A DNA stretch of 64,000 bases, taken from the NCBI GenBank assembly GCA_023376005.1, contig CM042181.1:26031042-26095041 (forward strand), read 5' to 3'. Below are positions 38,001 to 50,100 of this stretch, piece after piece. The position numbers and the translations under genes were made by a program. A model generated the notes under the pieces. The model had not been told where the DNA came from. It saw only the letters and a list, made by a program, of their open reading frames with translations, and ran no database searches. The first letter of the stretch is position 1; each line of letters opens with the position of its first letter. The DNA comes from Doryteuthis pealeii. Taxonomy: Eukaryota; Mollusca; Cephalopoda; Myopsida; Loliginidae.

Positions 38001-41000
38001 TATGGCTGCACCACCTGGACCCTAATTAAGCGACTAGAAAATAAACTAGATGGGAGCTGCACAAGAATGCTGTGGGTGATCATGAACAAGATGTGAAAAC
38101 AGCACCCTATGAGAAAACAGCTGTACGGCCACTTTCCACATATCACCCAAACCATCCGAGTAAGATGGACAAGACACGCGGGACACTGCAGAAGCAAGGA
38201 CGAACTCATAAGCGACGTCCTCCTGTGGAAGCCAACACATGGGCACGCCAGTGTGGGCCGACCAGCAAAAACGTACGTTGATCAGCTCTGTGCGGATGCA
38301 GGATGCTGCATAGAGGACCTCCCGAGAATGATGAGCGATAGGGACGGATGGAGAGAGATTGTCATGGATATCCGCTCTGAAAGCGCGACATGATGATGAT
38401 ATAACAAAAACATGGGAGATAATATATAAGAACTGATACATGGAAATGATTTACATTACAGTCACAGATCTTGAAAAACTTCTTGTTTCAGATGTTGTAC
38501 CCAGCAGCCTTCTTCAGATATTCCTTGTCCATTTGAGCCTAGCAATGATTCAATTTGTAAAAAATTTTGAATGGTTTGACTGTTCAGCAAACAAGGCGTT
38601 GTAGAGTTTATGAAGATCTCATTTAATAATAAGATTGTTTTTGCACACCCATTAACCTGAGAATTGTCATTATTTAAATGAGATCTTCATAAACTCTACA
38701 ACGAACAGTCAAACTATTGAAAATGATTTTACAAATTGAATCATTGCTAGGCTCGAATAAACAAGGAACACCAGAAAAAGGTACAACGGCAAAATGTTGT
38801 GGTTTTATACTTCCCAATAAAGAGGAGGACAACAGTCCAAAAAAATAAAAATAATAAAAATCATACATACAAAAAAAAAACAAGATTTGGCATTAAATAG
38901 CCCAAAAGGGTTGATATGCCATTAAACAAAATAATCATCAAAAATACCAAAAAGGATCAAAGATAAACAAACTGCAATTATGCCTGAATTTAAAATTGTT
39001 TAAAATTTTTGAGATGTGATTTGATAATCTGTTTTATTTAGACACATGGCGCAATGGATATAAGGGTTGAGTTAATACAGTTTTAAATGATAATCATCTG
39101 TAGGCTGCAGGTTCAATCCTGACTACAGGCGAAAATAATATAGAATACTTAACAGCCTAACAGTTATACCTGGTAATGTTTAACAGAATGAGAACAATCT
39201 AACCCAATGGATTAAATAAAGGTGTGATTCAATGGTTAAGTGAGAATATAGTCTGAGAAAAAAATAAAGGGAAAAAATAGATTGTGTTAAGCCCAGGCAT
39301 ATGTATATGGGCGAGTGGTTGTACTTTAAGGACACAAAGGATTAGGCAGTAAAGTTTAAGAGAATTGAAAGGCCACCATGAAGTTAAGCTAGTTAGAGAT
39401 AATATCTTTAGGTAGCTACGTTTTAAGAGAAAATGCTGTTTTTATGAGAAAATCTGTTTTGAGGGAGTTAATGGTCTGAATAATGGGGACACTCAGACTG
39501 AAAAAAAAGTAATTGCTTTGACTTTGAGAGATCGCAGGCAAAAAGTCCAGAAAAAAAATTAAGTACCGAATATCTGGGTGGTTACATCCATGGGTATGTG
39601 TAGGGGTGGAATTTACATACATTCAGCCAGCTCAAGCCCTTGAGTCAGTTCCAGACCGGCAGTCGGGTAATAGTGTCATCTCAGTAGAATAGATAGAGAA
39701 TAGCCAGAGACCCACATCAGTGAAGCCAACAAGTGACTAGAGTTAAGACAACTTCTTGCCAGCTGACAACATAGACCCAAGTGTACACTACCCTACCACA
39801 AACTGCACAGTGTCACAACATCCTCTTCCATTAGAGTCCTGTTATCAGACTTTATGTTGTGTTTTTTTTTATCCTTGTGAACCTGTCTCTAACTCATACC
39901 CTTCAAATTGGCCAGCACAGAATATTACAGTATGGGGTATAAACACTGTGCAATGAAAGTGCACGAGTGCAGACCGGATATAGTTACAAAAGGTTTGATT
40001 TTAACTTCCATGAAGGCTCCTGAGTTTGACAAGAAACACCTGAAAAAGGCTGGAAGACACATCAGCCAAAACGTTGAGTATATAACAATAAAGATGAGGA
40101 CAACAGTAAAAAAAATCTAAATAATACAGATTGTTTTAAATTCATTGACAATGTTTATATATCTCATAGGTTTTTAAATCTAAAAATGGTCTGGCTGCAA
40201 GCAAATAGAACAGACAATACAGAAATTCATTCTTTCCTGAGAAATGTTAATTGTTTGTTTTGTTTTGTTTTACGGCATATCAACCTCAGTGGGTCATTTA
40301 ATGCCGATAAAGTTTTGAAATAAATCCATTCTTAATGGATAATACAATTTTTTTATAAATACATTTTTCTATTTAACCCATAGATGGGACCCTAACAGGT
40401 ACTACCACTCAGGGTCAGAGTGGACCAGGGAGCAATGGTGATGAAGGGGTGCTCCACATTCCCCAAACCTCCAAAACTGGAACCTCACCATCAGATAGAG
40501 TTTAACGTCATTCCCAGGACATGTAGACCCGCAGCCACCGCCTTCTAGCATCTATATGATAAAAAGGGGTTGGGGCTTGCCATAAGGGCAATAGGGTTGG
40601 AAAAATCATATAGGTGCTAAGGCTTGACATGGCCAGCCGATTGATCGGAGGGGGCCTCTCCAACCGCCCGTCTAGCCCAAGATAGGGCCAAAGTGGAGTA
40701 TTGCATGTCATGAACTGTTCATCCACCTGGGCTCTATCCGTAAGCATCACGGGTCGCCACCCACGGCCAACAGGTGGCCCCATTGGGGGAGTCTTACCCC
40801 TCTGCAGAGGTGCAGTCGGTGCATTCTAATGCCCCACCGACAGGGCGGGAGAAATGTTAAGGTTGTTAAGAATAAATAAAAGACTTTACCTTGAGGTCAA
40901 TAACATATGGCTGGATTTTCTTTCCAACTCGTTCCACATATTTGCTCAAAAACTCCAAGAGTTTTGCTTTAATATCTGGAATCTAAAAACAAAAAGAACA

Positions 41001-42429
41001 ATATGTCACAATTATTATTACCAATATCTATATATTACTAATATTCTTATTATGATAGGTTGTGTGTGCGCACATATATATATATATACAAACACACACA
41101 CCTGATATATCAAATGAACATCTGATGAACTTTATGAAGACAACCCTAATAAAAAAGTTATAAAACTCAGCTAATGAATTTATTAGCAAGCCAGCCAAAA
41201 AACAAAAACACCTGTTTAAAAGACTAATGTTAAAAATGAAATTCCTTTCCACTCCCACAAAAATAGGAAGAGAGAGTATATACACACGCATGTAAGAATT
41301 CATTTTCATATTATCAATCAAAGCCTGAAGAAGATACCAGAAGATCTGAAACACGTGTTGCATATGTAAAACAAAAAGAATTTTTTTAAATTTTTCTGAG
41401 AACAAAATACATTTTGCAGACCTTTTTTTATAAAATATTGAATTTTCTCCCGTTGGAACCAGAACATTTTTTATATATATATATATATATGTTTGGATAG
41501 CATAGACACACAAAACCGACAGTCACCAAGTACTATTGAGTGTGTCTACACTATCCTAACTTAAATATATATACTCTATCATTGATATTGACCACACTTT
41601 ATATATATATATATATAAATACTATTAGTTTAAAAACTAGAGCAGCAGTGTGAATAATATAGTGGCCAATAAAAATATCGCAGAGTCAATATAAAAGTAA
41701 TATCATTAAAAAGAAAAAGAAATAAAATCACCCAACTCACAACTTTAACTTTTACAATTTCTTGATCACTTGGTAAATGTTGGTTATATATACTAGAAAA
41801 TATATGCACCCTCCGGGTGCAAGTATTTTAGTTAAATTTTATAATAAAATATCATTAAATTAGAAAGGCTAATGAAACTGAATAAGAATGTAGATAAAAA
41901 GATTTTGAACAGAAGGGGTATGATTGAAAAATAGACAACTTTGAAACTAACTCTTCCATCATTTTCCGTTACTCCCGTCTTTCATTGGTAAATTTTCCTA
42001 ATTAAACTGTTTAGTCAAAATAGGAAGTAAAGAATAATATTACAGTTATTTCTTCTTGTTAAGGGATTTCTTTTAAGATTTATTGAAGAGATTTTTGCTC
42101 ATATTCAATAAGATAAAACCAAACAATTAGAAATCAATAATACTAAGCATATATTTATTAAAATCAATTTTTTAAGATCAATATGCAAATTAGCCTTCCC
42201 ATTCATACTATAAACCTCTATTTTGTTGTATATATAAATACAATTGCATGTTATTAGTATGTAGATATGGTCAACAGTGTAAGTAATGTAAAACAATTTT
42301 ATTAATAATTGAGGTTTAAATAAAAATAAAATCACGGAGAATATGATGTAAATAACTAAAGGAAGTGTGACTTGAATAGTAATATAGTTTCGGTTACAGA
42401 CAGACAAACCCACAATCTCCATTATAATA

Positions 42430-42474
<45 letters not shown>

Positions 42475-42688
42475 TATTTTGTATTGGAGAAAGGAAAATA
42501 ACTTGCTTGATTGCAAGTGTAAGAGGTATATCTATTATGAAATACTATAAAATTAAAAAGTATTTGTCACCATTGGTTTCAAAGCAGCGTATTATCTGCA
42601 TCAAATGATTTGTTTTGACAAGAGGCAGCTATTGCGTTGCTTTGAAATGGTAACAAACGCCTTTTAATTGCATAGTATTTCATGATAA

Positions 42689-42733
<45 letters not shown>

Positions 42734-42979
42734 AGTGATTATTTATACAAATAATTTCAGTGTAATTGTAATTATGTGAAAATAATTATTGGTTAATAAA
42801 AAAATTGTGTGTTTATGATAAATTTTGTGTTTATTCATAAACATACAATTTTTATTAACCATTAATTATTTTCACATAATTACAATTACACTGAAATATA
42901 TATATATATTTTTTTTATTAACCAATAATTTAATTTTTTATTAACCAATAACTATTTTCACATAATTACAATTACACTG

Positions 42980-43024
<45 letters not shown>

Positions 43025-46000
43025 CATTAACATGGTTTTGTGCCCCCGTTGACAGAATGGAAAATGCTGAATTCTAAGATCTATAGTTGTGTTCGAAATA
43101 TTTGTAATTTGGATTCCTTGGATTACTCTTCAAATTATAAAGATTTGTTAGTGGTTCTCCAACATCTTACTAATTTGACCCATATATGGGACTTTAACAG
43201 GTACTACCACTCCAGGTCAGAGTGAAGCATGGAGTAATAGTAACAATTGGGTTAGCATTACAAGCATTTAGCTGAAAAACGCTGACATTTTCAAATTTGC
43301 GACCATAATCAGTTCAATTTGCAATTTCTCAAGTATTTCTTAACCTATCTTAAAAAGATTTATATGGTTGGAAAGAGAATAGAGTAATTTTCCTAATTAT
43401 GTAACTTTTATTGGTTTTCATCAATTGAATTATTTTTTACAGCGAGTTAAAACCGTATTTTCGGTCGAACAGTTGAAAACAAAAATATGACCTTTTTTTT
43501 TAGGATAAATTTTACACGCTGTTTTGTTTTTCAAAATCAAAGTGGCTAATCTTTATCAATATTCTTGAAATTTTGCACTCAAATAGAAGACATCTGGAAG
43601 TACAAACGGGTTCTTTTTTGTTTGTTTCTAGGATCCGTGGAAACGAAAATATGAGAGGGCAAAGTTGAAGGCTATTTGTTTAAAAAATATAAAAGACGCA
43701 AAAAAGACGCAATTTGTCCATAACATTAGAGAGTTTCAAAATTATTTTCCTATAAAATTTGTGAAATTTAAAGATTGCTAAGTGCTTCGGGTTTTTCTCC
43801 AAAACTTATGATTTTGAAGAAAAAACTCAAATTTAAACGATTTTTGGATGTAAAAACACCCTGTCAATGACATCACAAATCAGACCTTATTGATTCAAAA
43901 TCACAATTTCTCGTATATTTATTGTTCAATCTTAAAAATATTCATATGATTGAAAATAGAATAAAATAATCTCTCTAAATATGTAATTTGTATGTGTTTT
44001 TATTAATTGAATATTTTTTTACAGCGAGTTAAAAACGTATTTTGCTTAAAAAAAACAAAAATGCGTGATAGGAATTTTTTTCCGAGAATACATTTTACAC
44101 TCTACATTTCTTTGGAAAATCTAAGTGGCTAATCTTTATCAATATTCTTGAAATTTTGCATTCAATTAGAAGACACCTGGAAGTACAAAAGGGAGCTTTT
44201 TTTTTGTTTCTAGGACCCGTGTAAGTAAAATTACAATAGTGCAAACTCCAAGACTATTTGTTCAAAATGAGCATGATAAACGAAAAAGATGCACTCTGTC
44301 CATGATATTACAAAGTTTCAGAATTATTTTGATATAAAATTTGTAAAATTTGAAGAATGTTAAGTTCTTCGGCTTTTTATTCAAAAATTTGTATTTTGAA
44401 AAAAAAATCTCAAATTTATTTGTCCGACGAGGCATACGACGTATGCCTGTCTATTTCGGCTAGGCATCATGCACACAATAAGGTTTAAATTCATCATCAA
44501 TTTTTAAAATATTTTTACCTATGAAAATAAAAGAACATAATCTTTCTAAATTTCTTTTATGTGTTTTTAACAATTGAATTATTTTTTACGTTCGTTTGAA
44601 TTTTGGAAAAAAAAAAACTTGAAATTACGAGAAATGTAAACAAAAGCAATTTGTAAACGTACATTTCAAAATTTGTGCATCATACATTTCAAAACAAACT
44701 ATGACCCAGGAAAAACAGAACCCACTAATTTTGTAATAAAACTATTAATTTTAACTTGGGGGGAGGTTAGGGTTAGTTTAATGGGAAAATAAATAATTTG
44801 GGTTGTTTTTTTTATTTTTTTTCTGTGTCACCCTGTAATATAATGGGATTTTGATGAGAATTTAGCCGGATTTTGAGTACCCAATATTTATTTAACATTA
44901 ATTTTTGGCATGAGAATTTTAAGATTCACACGTAAAAAAGTTTGATAATTATCGTATTTAATGGAAAATTTCGCAACAACGAAATTACTTTTTCCTTGTA
45001 AATTCCTACCATAAAATAAACTGAACCCTCATTTTATGTCTGTGTTTTTGCAATAAATGTTTTATTTTTCTTCAAAGTGATGTTATTTATTTGACTTAAT
45101 ACTATACATGTATATACATGCAGTATTATAATGAAAATGTTGAATAATTGGGTGTTAAGCTTTTAAAAAAAACAAAATCGCTGCTATCTGTATCTCTTAT
45201 TCTCTAAATAATGGGTTAAAGCATAGAAATACATACAATTTGAGTGCATAATCAGAAAGAACATACAATTTTACATAAGAATACCAAATTATATCAAAAT
45301 TGCTCCAAAAATAAAGAAACGGTGAAGAAATCACTGAATTTCTTTTTTTTTAATGGTCTGTGATTTGACATATTTTTTAAACAAAATCATGTCCACGTTT
45401 GTACCCACAATTTCGGGGCTTTAAATTCTCATAACTTTTGAACCACTGGGGATATTTGCATAATTCAAACGGTTCTGAACTCCATTTACACAGCTCTATA
45501 TAACTAATGTGATTAAACAACAATAACCTCAAATAAAAAAATCAACTGGGAATGCTAATTGGGTACTTCCAAAAGCTTCAAAACTGGAGCCTTGCTACCA
45601 GATACAGTTTAGTGTGATACCCAGGATACTCTCCTTTTTTGGAGGGATAGTGTATAGTTGGTATATTCTAAGCCTACCGACAGGGTTGTATGACATTGGG
45701 ATTTAAAATCAATTGGTAACATTTAAGGTACAACCTATTTAACATTTCCAAAATCATAAAATCATGCTTGAGTAGCTTTCTGGTTAAAAAAATATAAGAC
45801 CATATGACCTTTAGGCACCCATTTTTCTTTGCCGATTCATATGTACATTTTTTCATTTACACTGTCAACATCCGGTTGTTTGTTAACAGACGATTTTTAG
45901 AGGATTTTTTTTAAATTATAAAACTAACCCCTAACCCCTAACAAACAACCGGATGTTGACGGTGTAAATGAAAAAAATGTACTTATGAAACAGCAAAGCA

Positions 46001-46349
46001 AAAGGGGTGCCTAAAGGTCATATGGTCCAAAATATAAAGTTCTAAGATTGATTTAAAATAAATGAGTATTGAAATAAATTTCCAGACAGCTCAATAAGCA
46101 GGCTAAATGTTTTCAAATATATGTTGTAAATAGGGTGTAAAACACTTACCAAGGTGACATTTTTACGAAGAAACTGGACAATACCTAACTGTTGATCAAA
46201 CAGTAAAGAATTATAGGGTTCTGGAAAAGAAAATAATAAACAAGTAGTCTTAACAAAAAAATGAAATTTCTTAGACACAGTAGAAATTCATAGCATCATA
46301 TAATAAAATGATTGATTTGCACAGCTTTATCATATGTGTGTGTGTGTGC

Positions 46350-46387
<38 letters not shown>

Positions 46388-47075
46388 ATATATATGTGTG
46401 TGGTGTAAAGGGTAGATTCATAGGAAATGGACTCGTCGACCCGATTTCAAATCCTGGACAAGGCTATTTGTATTTCACAAAGTGCTAATACCCTTGAATG
46501 TGAAAAATTTTAGCATTTGAATATCATTGATATAAATATTGAAATATTAAAATAGTGGTTTGTTCAACATTTATTTAACATGAAGCGTTATATAAACGCT
46601 GAACAAGCCACCGTTTTAATATTCTAATATTTGACCGTCTGAAGATTGCATAATATGCATGAAACTGTATATTGTTCCTTATTTGATTAAATTACATACT
46701 ATTAAACACCTGTAAGTAAATATAAATTATTTTGATAGAATTAAATTGTTTAACCATTTTGCTTCATAAATTTCTATCTTTTTAGATTTATCTGGAGGCG
46801 CATGGTCAAATGGTTAGTCGTAGAAAATGGACTCGCCGACAAGAGTTCAATTCCTGGACAAAACTGTTTGCATTTCACATGACGCTAATATCCTTGGGAA
46901 AGGTATGAATCCAATTCACCCTCCAGCTATGGGTAAATAGCAGGGCAGACTAGGCTCTTTAACCTTGGCTAGGTAACCAGTCTTGGGGAATGGAAAACTC
47001 TGAATTCAAACCTGTTAAACTCCGCTTAAAAAATTGACCTTGTGTCGCATCCTACTCGTGTGGAGGGGTTAGTGC

Positions 47076-47107
<32 letters not shown>

Positions 47108-50100
47108 TATACCGTTTTACATCTCGAAGTGGCCGGACGTGTTTATGGCCGCTCCAAGAATAGTACGCTGTTAACCAAATAAGGAGGATTACTAAATTAC
47201 AGAAAACATAATGTTGCAGAAATAAACATTATAAGGAGAAAGAGAGAAACAAAATGGGAAAAAAAAATAGTTTAAATCTTGTTCAAGACTTTAAGCTAAA
47301 CATTCATGAAAAGAGGATGGCATGATTTGCATGAAATGAACAACACAGCCAGCCAAAAAAAACCAGAAATGTGGAATTCATTTCATAAATTCTGTAAGTG
47401 TTGTTTCAAAACCTCTCTCAACACTCCCATTTTCCCTTATATGTTTGCTTTGTATGAGGAATTTTCCTTCCTTCTTTATTTTATTTCATTTTTTTTGCCT
47501 TCCTAATGACGACAAAAAATCTTACCCCGAACTCTATAAACAATCTACGCACATCTATCCACTTCAGCACACCTACGCAAAACAAAAAAAACAAGGCACA
47601 ACCTATCACACAAACACACAAAGTTTATCTGGGTTTTTTTGTTTTGTTTTAGTTTTATTTTCTATTTTTATTCATCTATTTATTTACTTATATTTTTAAT
47701 TCAAACTTTTGAGACACATGGGTGAAGGGTGCGATAAAACTGGGCAATGCTCAGACCTCGAACTGTGCCCAGAAAATCACGTGTGCCATCTCTGCTTAAA
47801 AGCAGAAAATACCTTCGAAAATCGATGGGTCGTATGTGGTAAATGTCGAGGCTCTGTTTGCCTACAATGTGCCACAAACGTCCAGAAGATCCCAGGGCAG
47901 AAAAAGAGTCACCACATTTTAATGATGGCTGCCCTTTGGGAAATGGTCCAGCTACCAAACTGGGAATTCCAGTGTGCAGACTGTATGTCTGAGCCAAGGA
48001 CAATTTATGGACAACAGGTCTCCATTACTGCCCATGAAAAACAACCTTCCCCCTCCACTACTTCTAACCAGCAACCAACACCTGTGCCCTCCTCTGCCAT
48101 CCCAGTCAAAGAGGAAGAAGTTAAAAAACTGGCAAGGACTGCTACTAAATCAGCTGAAAGGGACTAACAACAACAACAACAACAGATATCTTCCACCATT
48201 ATTGCCATTCCTGTGGAAGAGAAAGTAGCAAAACTGGCCACTAATGTGGAATTTAGGGAAATCAAACAAATGATTTCTGATCTGAAGCAGGAAATAGTAC
48301 GAATCAAAGCAACTGCTCACGTGGATCCTCACAAAAAATCCTACCGGAGTGCCCTGCTTAAGGATCTCCCTGTGGCCCCTGCCAAATCCACCCCCAAAAC
48401 TGTGGCCCCTGCCAAATCCACCCCCAAAACTGAGAAAGCCTTTCAACCTGTAGACCATGAAGTGATTGCCATCGGCGTATCGGAAGATATAGCTGATCTC
48501 CGGGTATTTGCTGCCGACTCATCAAAAAACCTAGAGTGCACCCCCCAAGAGACGCTCTCCGACTTGGTCGACCAGGTCAGAAACCCAGGCTGATGAGGCT
48601 AACCTTTGCAAGCTCAATGGAGGCACGCTCGTACCTCCTAGCCTCAGAAAAAGCTAGGCAGGAGAAGCGGATTGCTTTCCGAACACGCCCTGGTCTTCCA
48701 CGTAAAGTACGCCCAAAGCTACGCACTGCAGCCTCCTTAAACCGTGACTCAGCAGATCATGAAAGCTTCAGCCTGCATAGTGATGGACAAATTTGGAAGT
48801 TCACCAAGACGGGGGACTCGTGGAAGAGAGACGCCAGCTGGTCTGCGGACAGTATACCCACAATAAATAGCAACAAAACAGAATCTGTGGGAAACTAACT
48901 CTGAACAACCTGACGCCCCTTGCACATAATCATGAGCTGAAATCAGGGTATAAATTGTTGTCATTGAATGCTCGCAGTCTATGCAACAAGATACATCTTT
49001 TTGATACATACGTCAAAAGTATCAACCCTGATTTCATAACAATCACGGAAACATGGGCTCATTCCTTATTGTGTGATGGGCTCTTCAATGTAACAGGCTA
49101 CAACCTGTTTCGCAAAGACCGCTCCAATCGTCGTGGTGGTGGTGTCATGATCTACATTCATTCAGACTTCTCAACAATTCCTTGCGCTGACCTGAACCAT
49201 TCACAGCAAGAAGTCTTTTTCTGTGAGATACGGATGAATATGTCATCGCTCCTACTGGGAGTTGTTTACCGTCCCCCAAATTACAACCAGGACACGCAGC
49301 TCTGTAATATCCTTAGAGCTGCTGCCAGAAAAAACAGCCACTTATGTTTTCATTGCAGGGGACTTCAACTACCCTGAAATTGATTGGGAAACCTTTCAAT
49401 GGCACAAGGTGCTAACGATTTCCTCGAGCTGGTGTTGGATTCGAACTGGTCCCAAGTAGTCACCTCCCCGACAAGAGGTGACAATATTCTGGATCTAATC
49501 TTCACCACTACCCCTGAAGCGGTCATTAATGTCTCTACTGAGAACCTCTAGGTGACTCTGATCATGCCATGATCGTTGCCAATCTGTCCCTCATGGGGAG
49601 TAACAAAAAACAAAATCAACCCCGTGATGCTCATTTTGACTGGGACAAAGCGGACTGGGACTGTTATGCACAGAGCTGCAACGCCCAAGTTGGCCTGAAT
49701 TCTACGAGTCTGGAGATGTTAACATTTTACTCCAGAATATCCAGAACTCAATATGGGCAGCATGTGTAGCATCAGTACCACGTAAGCGGAAGAAACACCC
49801 AGGGAGAGCAATTTGGGAGACTCAGCAGTGCGACTCGCCAGGAAGGAACGCCGTAGTACTGAGCGGGAGTACCAACGTCACAAGTCAGAGGACAATAGGA
49901 GAAAACGGAACAAATCGTCCAACCACCTCAAGCAGGTGATAAAAAAGGCAGTACTTGAATTTGAACAGTGCATAGCAACCAGCCCGGACAGTAAGGTGTT
50001 CTGGAAATATGTGCATTCGAAACAGAGGCCTCACTCCCCCGTTGGCCCTCTTCGCAATCCTCATACAAACCAAATCACCGATGACCCTAAAGAATGTGCA

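Larger units (their letters stand above)
43180..45690 (-). mobile_element. R1 retroposon copy split by the 2.3-kb TIR element
   Basis: The parts 43180-43252 and 45557-45690 are consecutive R1 sequence (GGTACTACCACTCCAGGTCA, then TTCAAAACTGGAGCCTTGC, GATACCCAGGAT). The intervening 2.3 kb is a later insertion. Confidence 0.8.

Noticed and set aside
40508..40783. Open frame of 91 codons on the minus strand
   Set aside because: It lies wholly in an R1 retroposon, and other R1 copies have stops at the matching positions.
41028..41513. 161-codon open frame on the minus strand
   Set aside because: AT-rich, with low-complexity TA and CA tracts at both ends and no recognisable domain. It lies next to exon 3 but in no compatible splice arrangement.
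41780..41830. Rho-independent terminator reading of the GCACCC hairpin
   Set aside because: This is a eukaryotic intron. The hairpin is explained by the Helitron 3' end on the minus strand.
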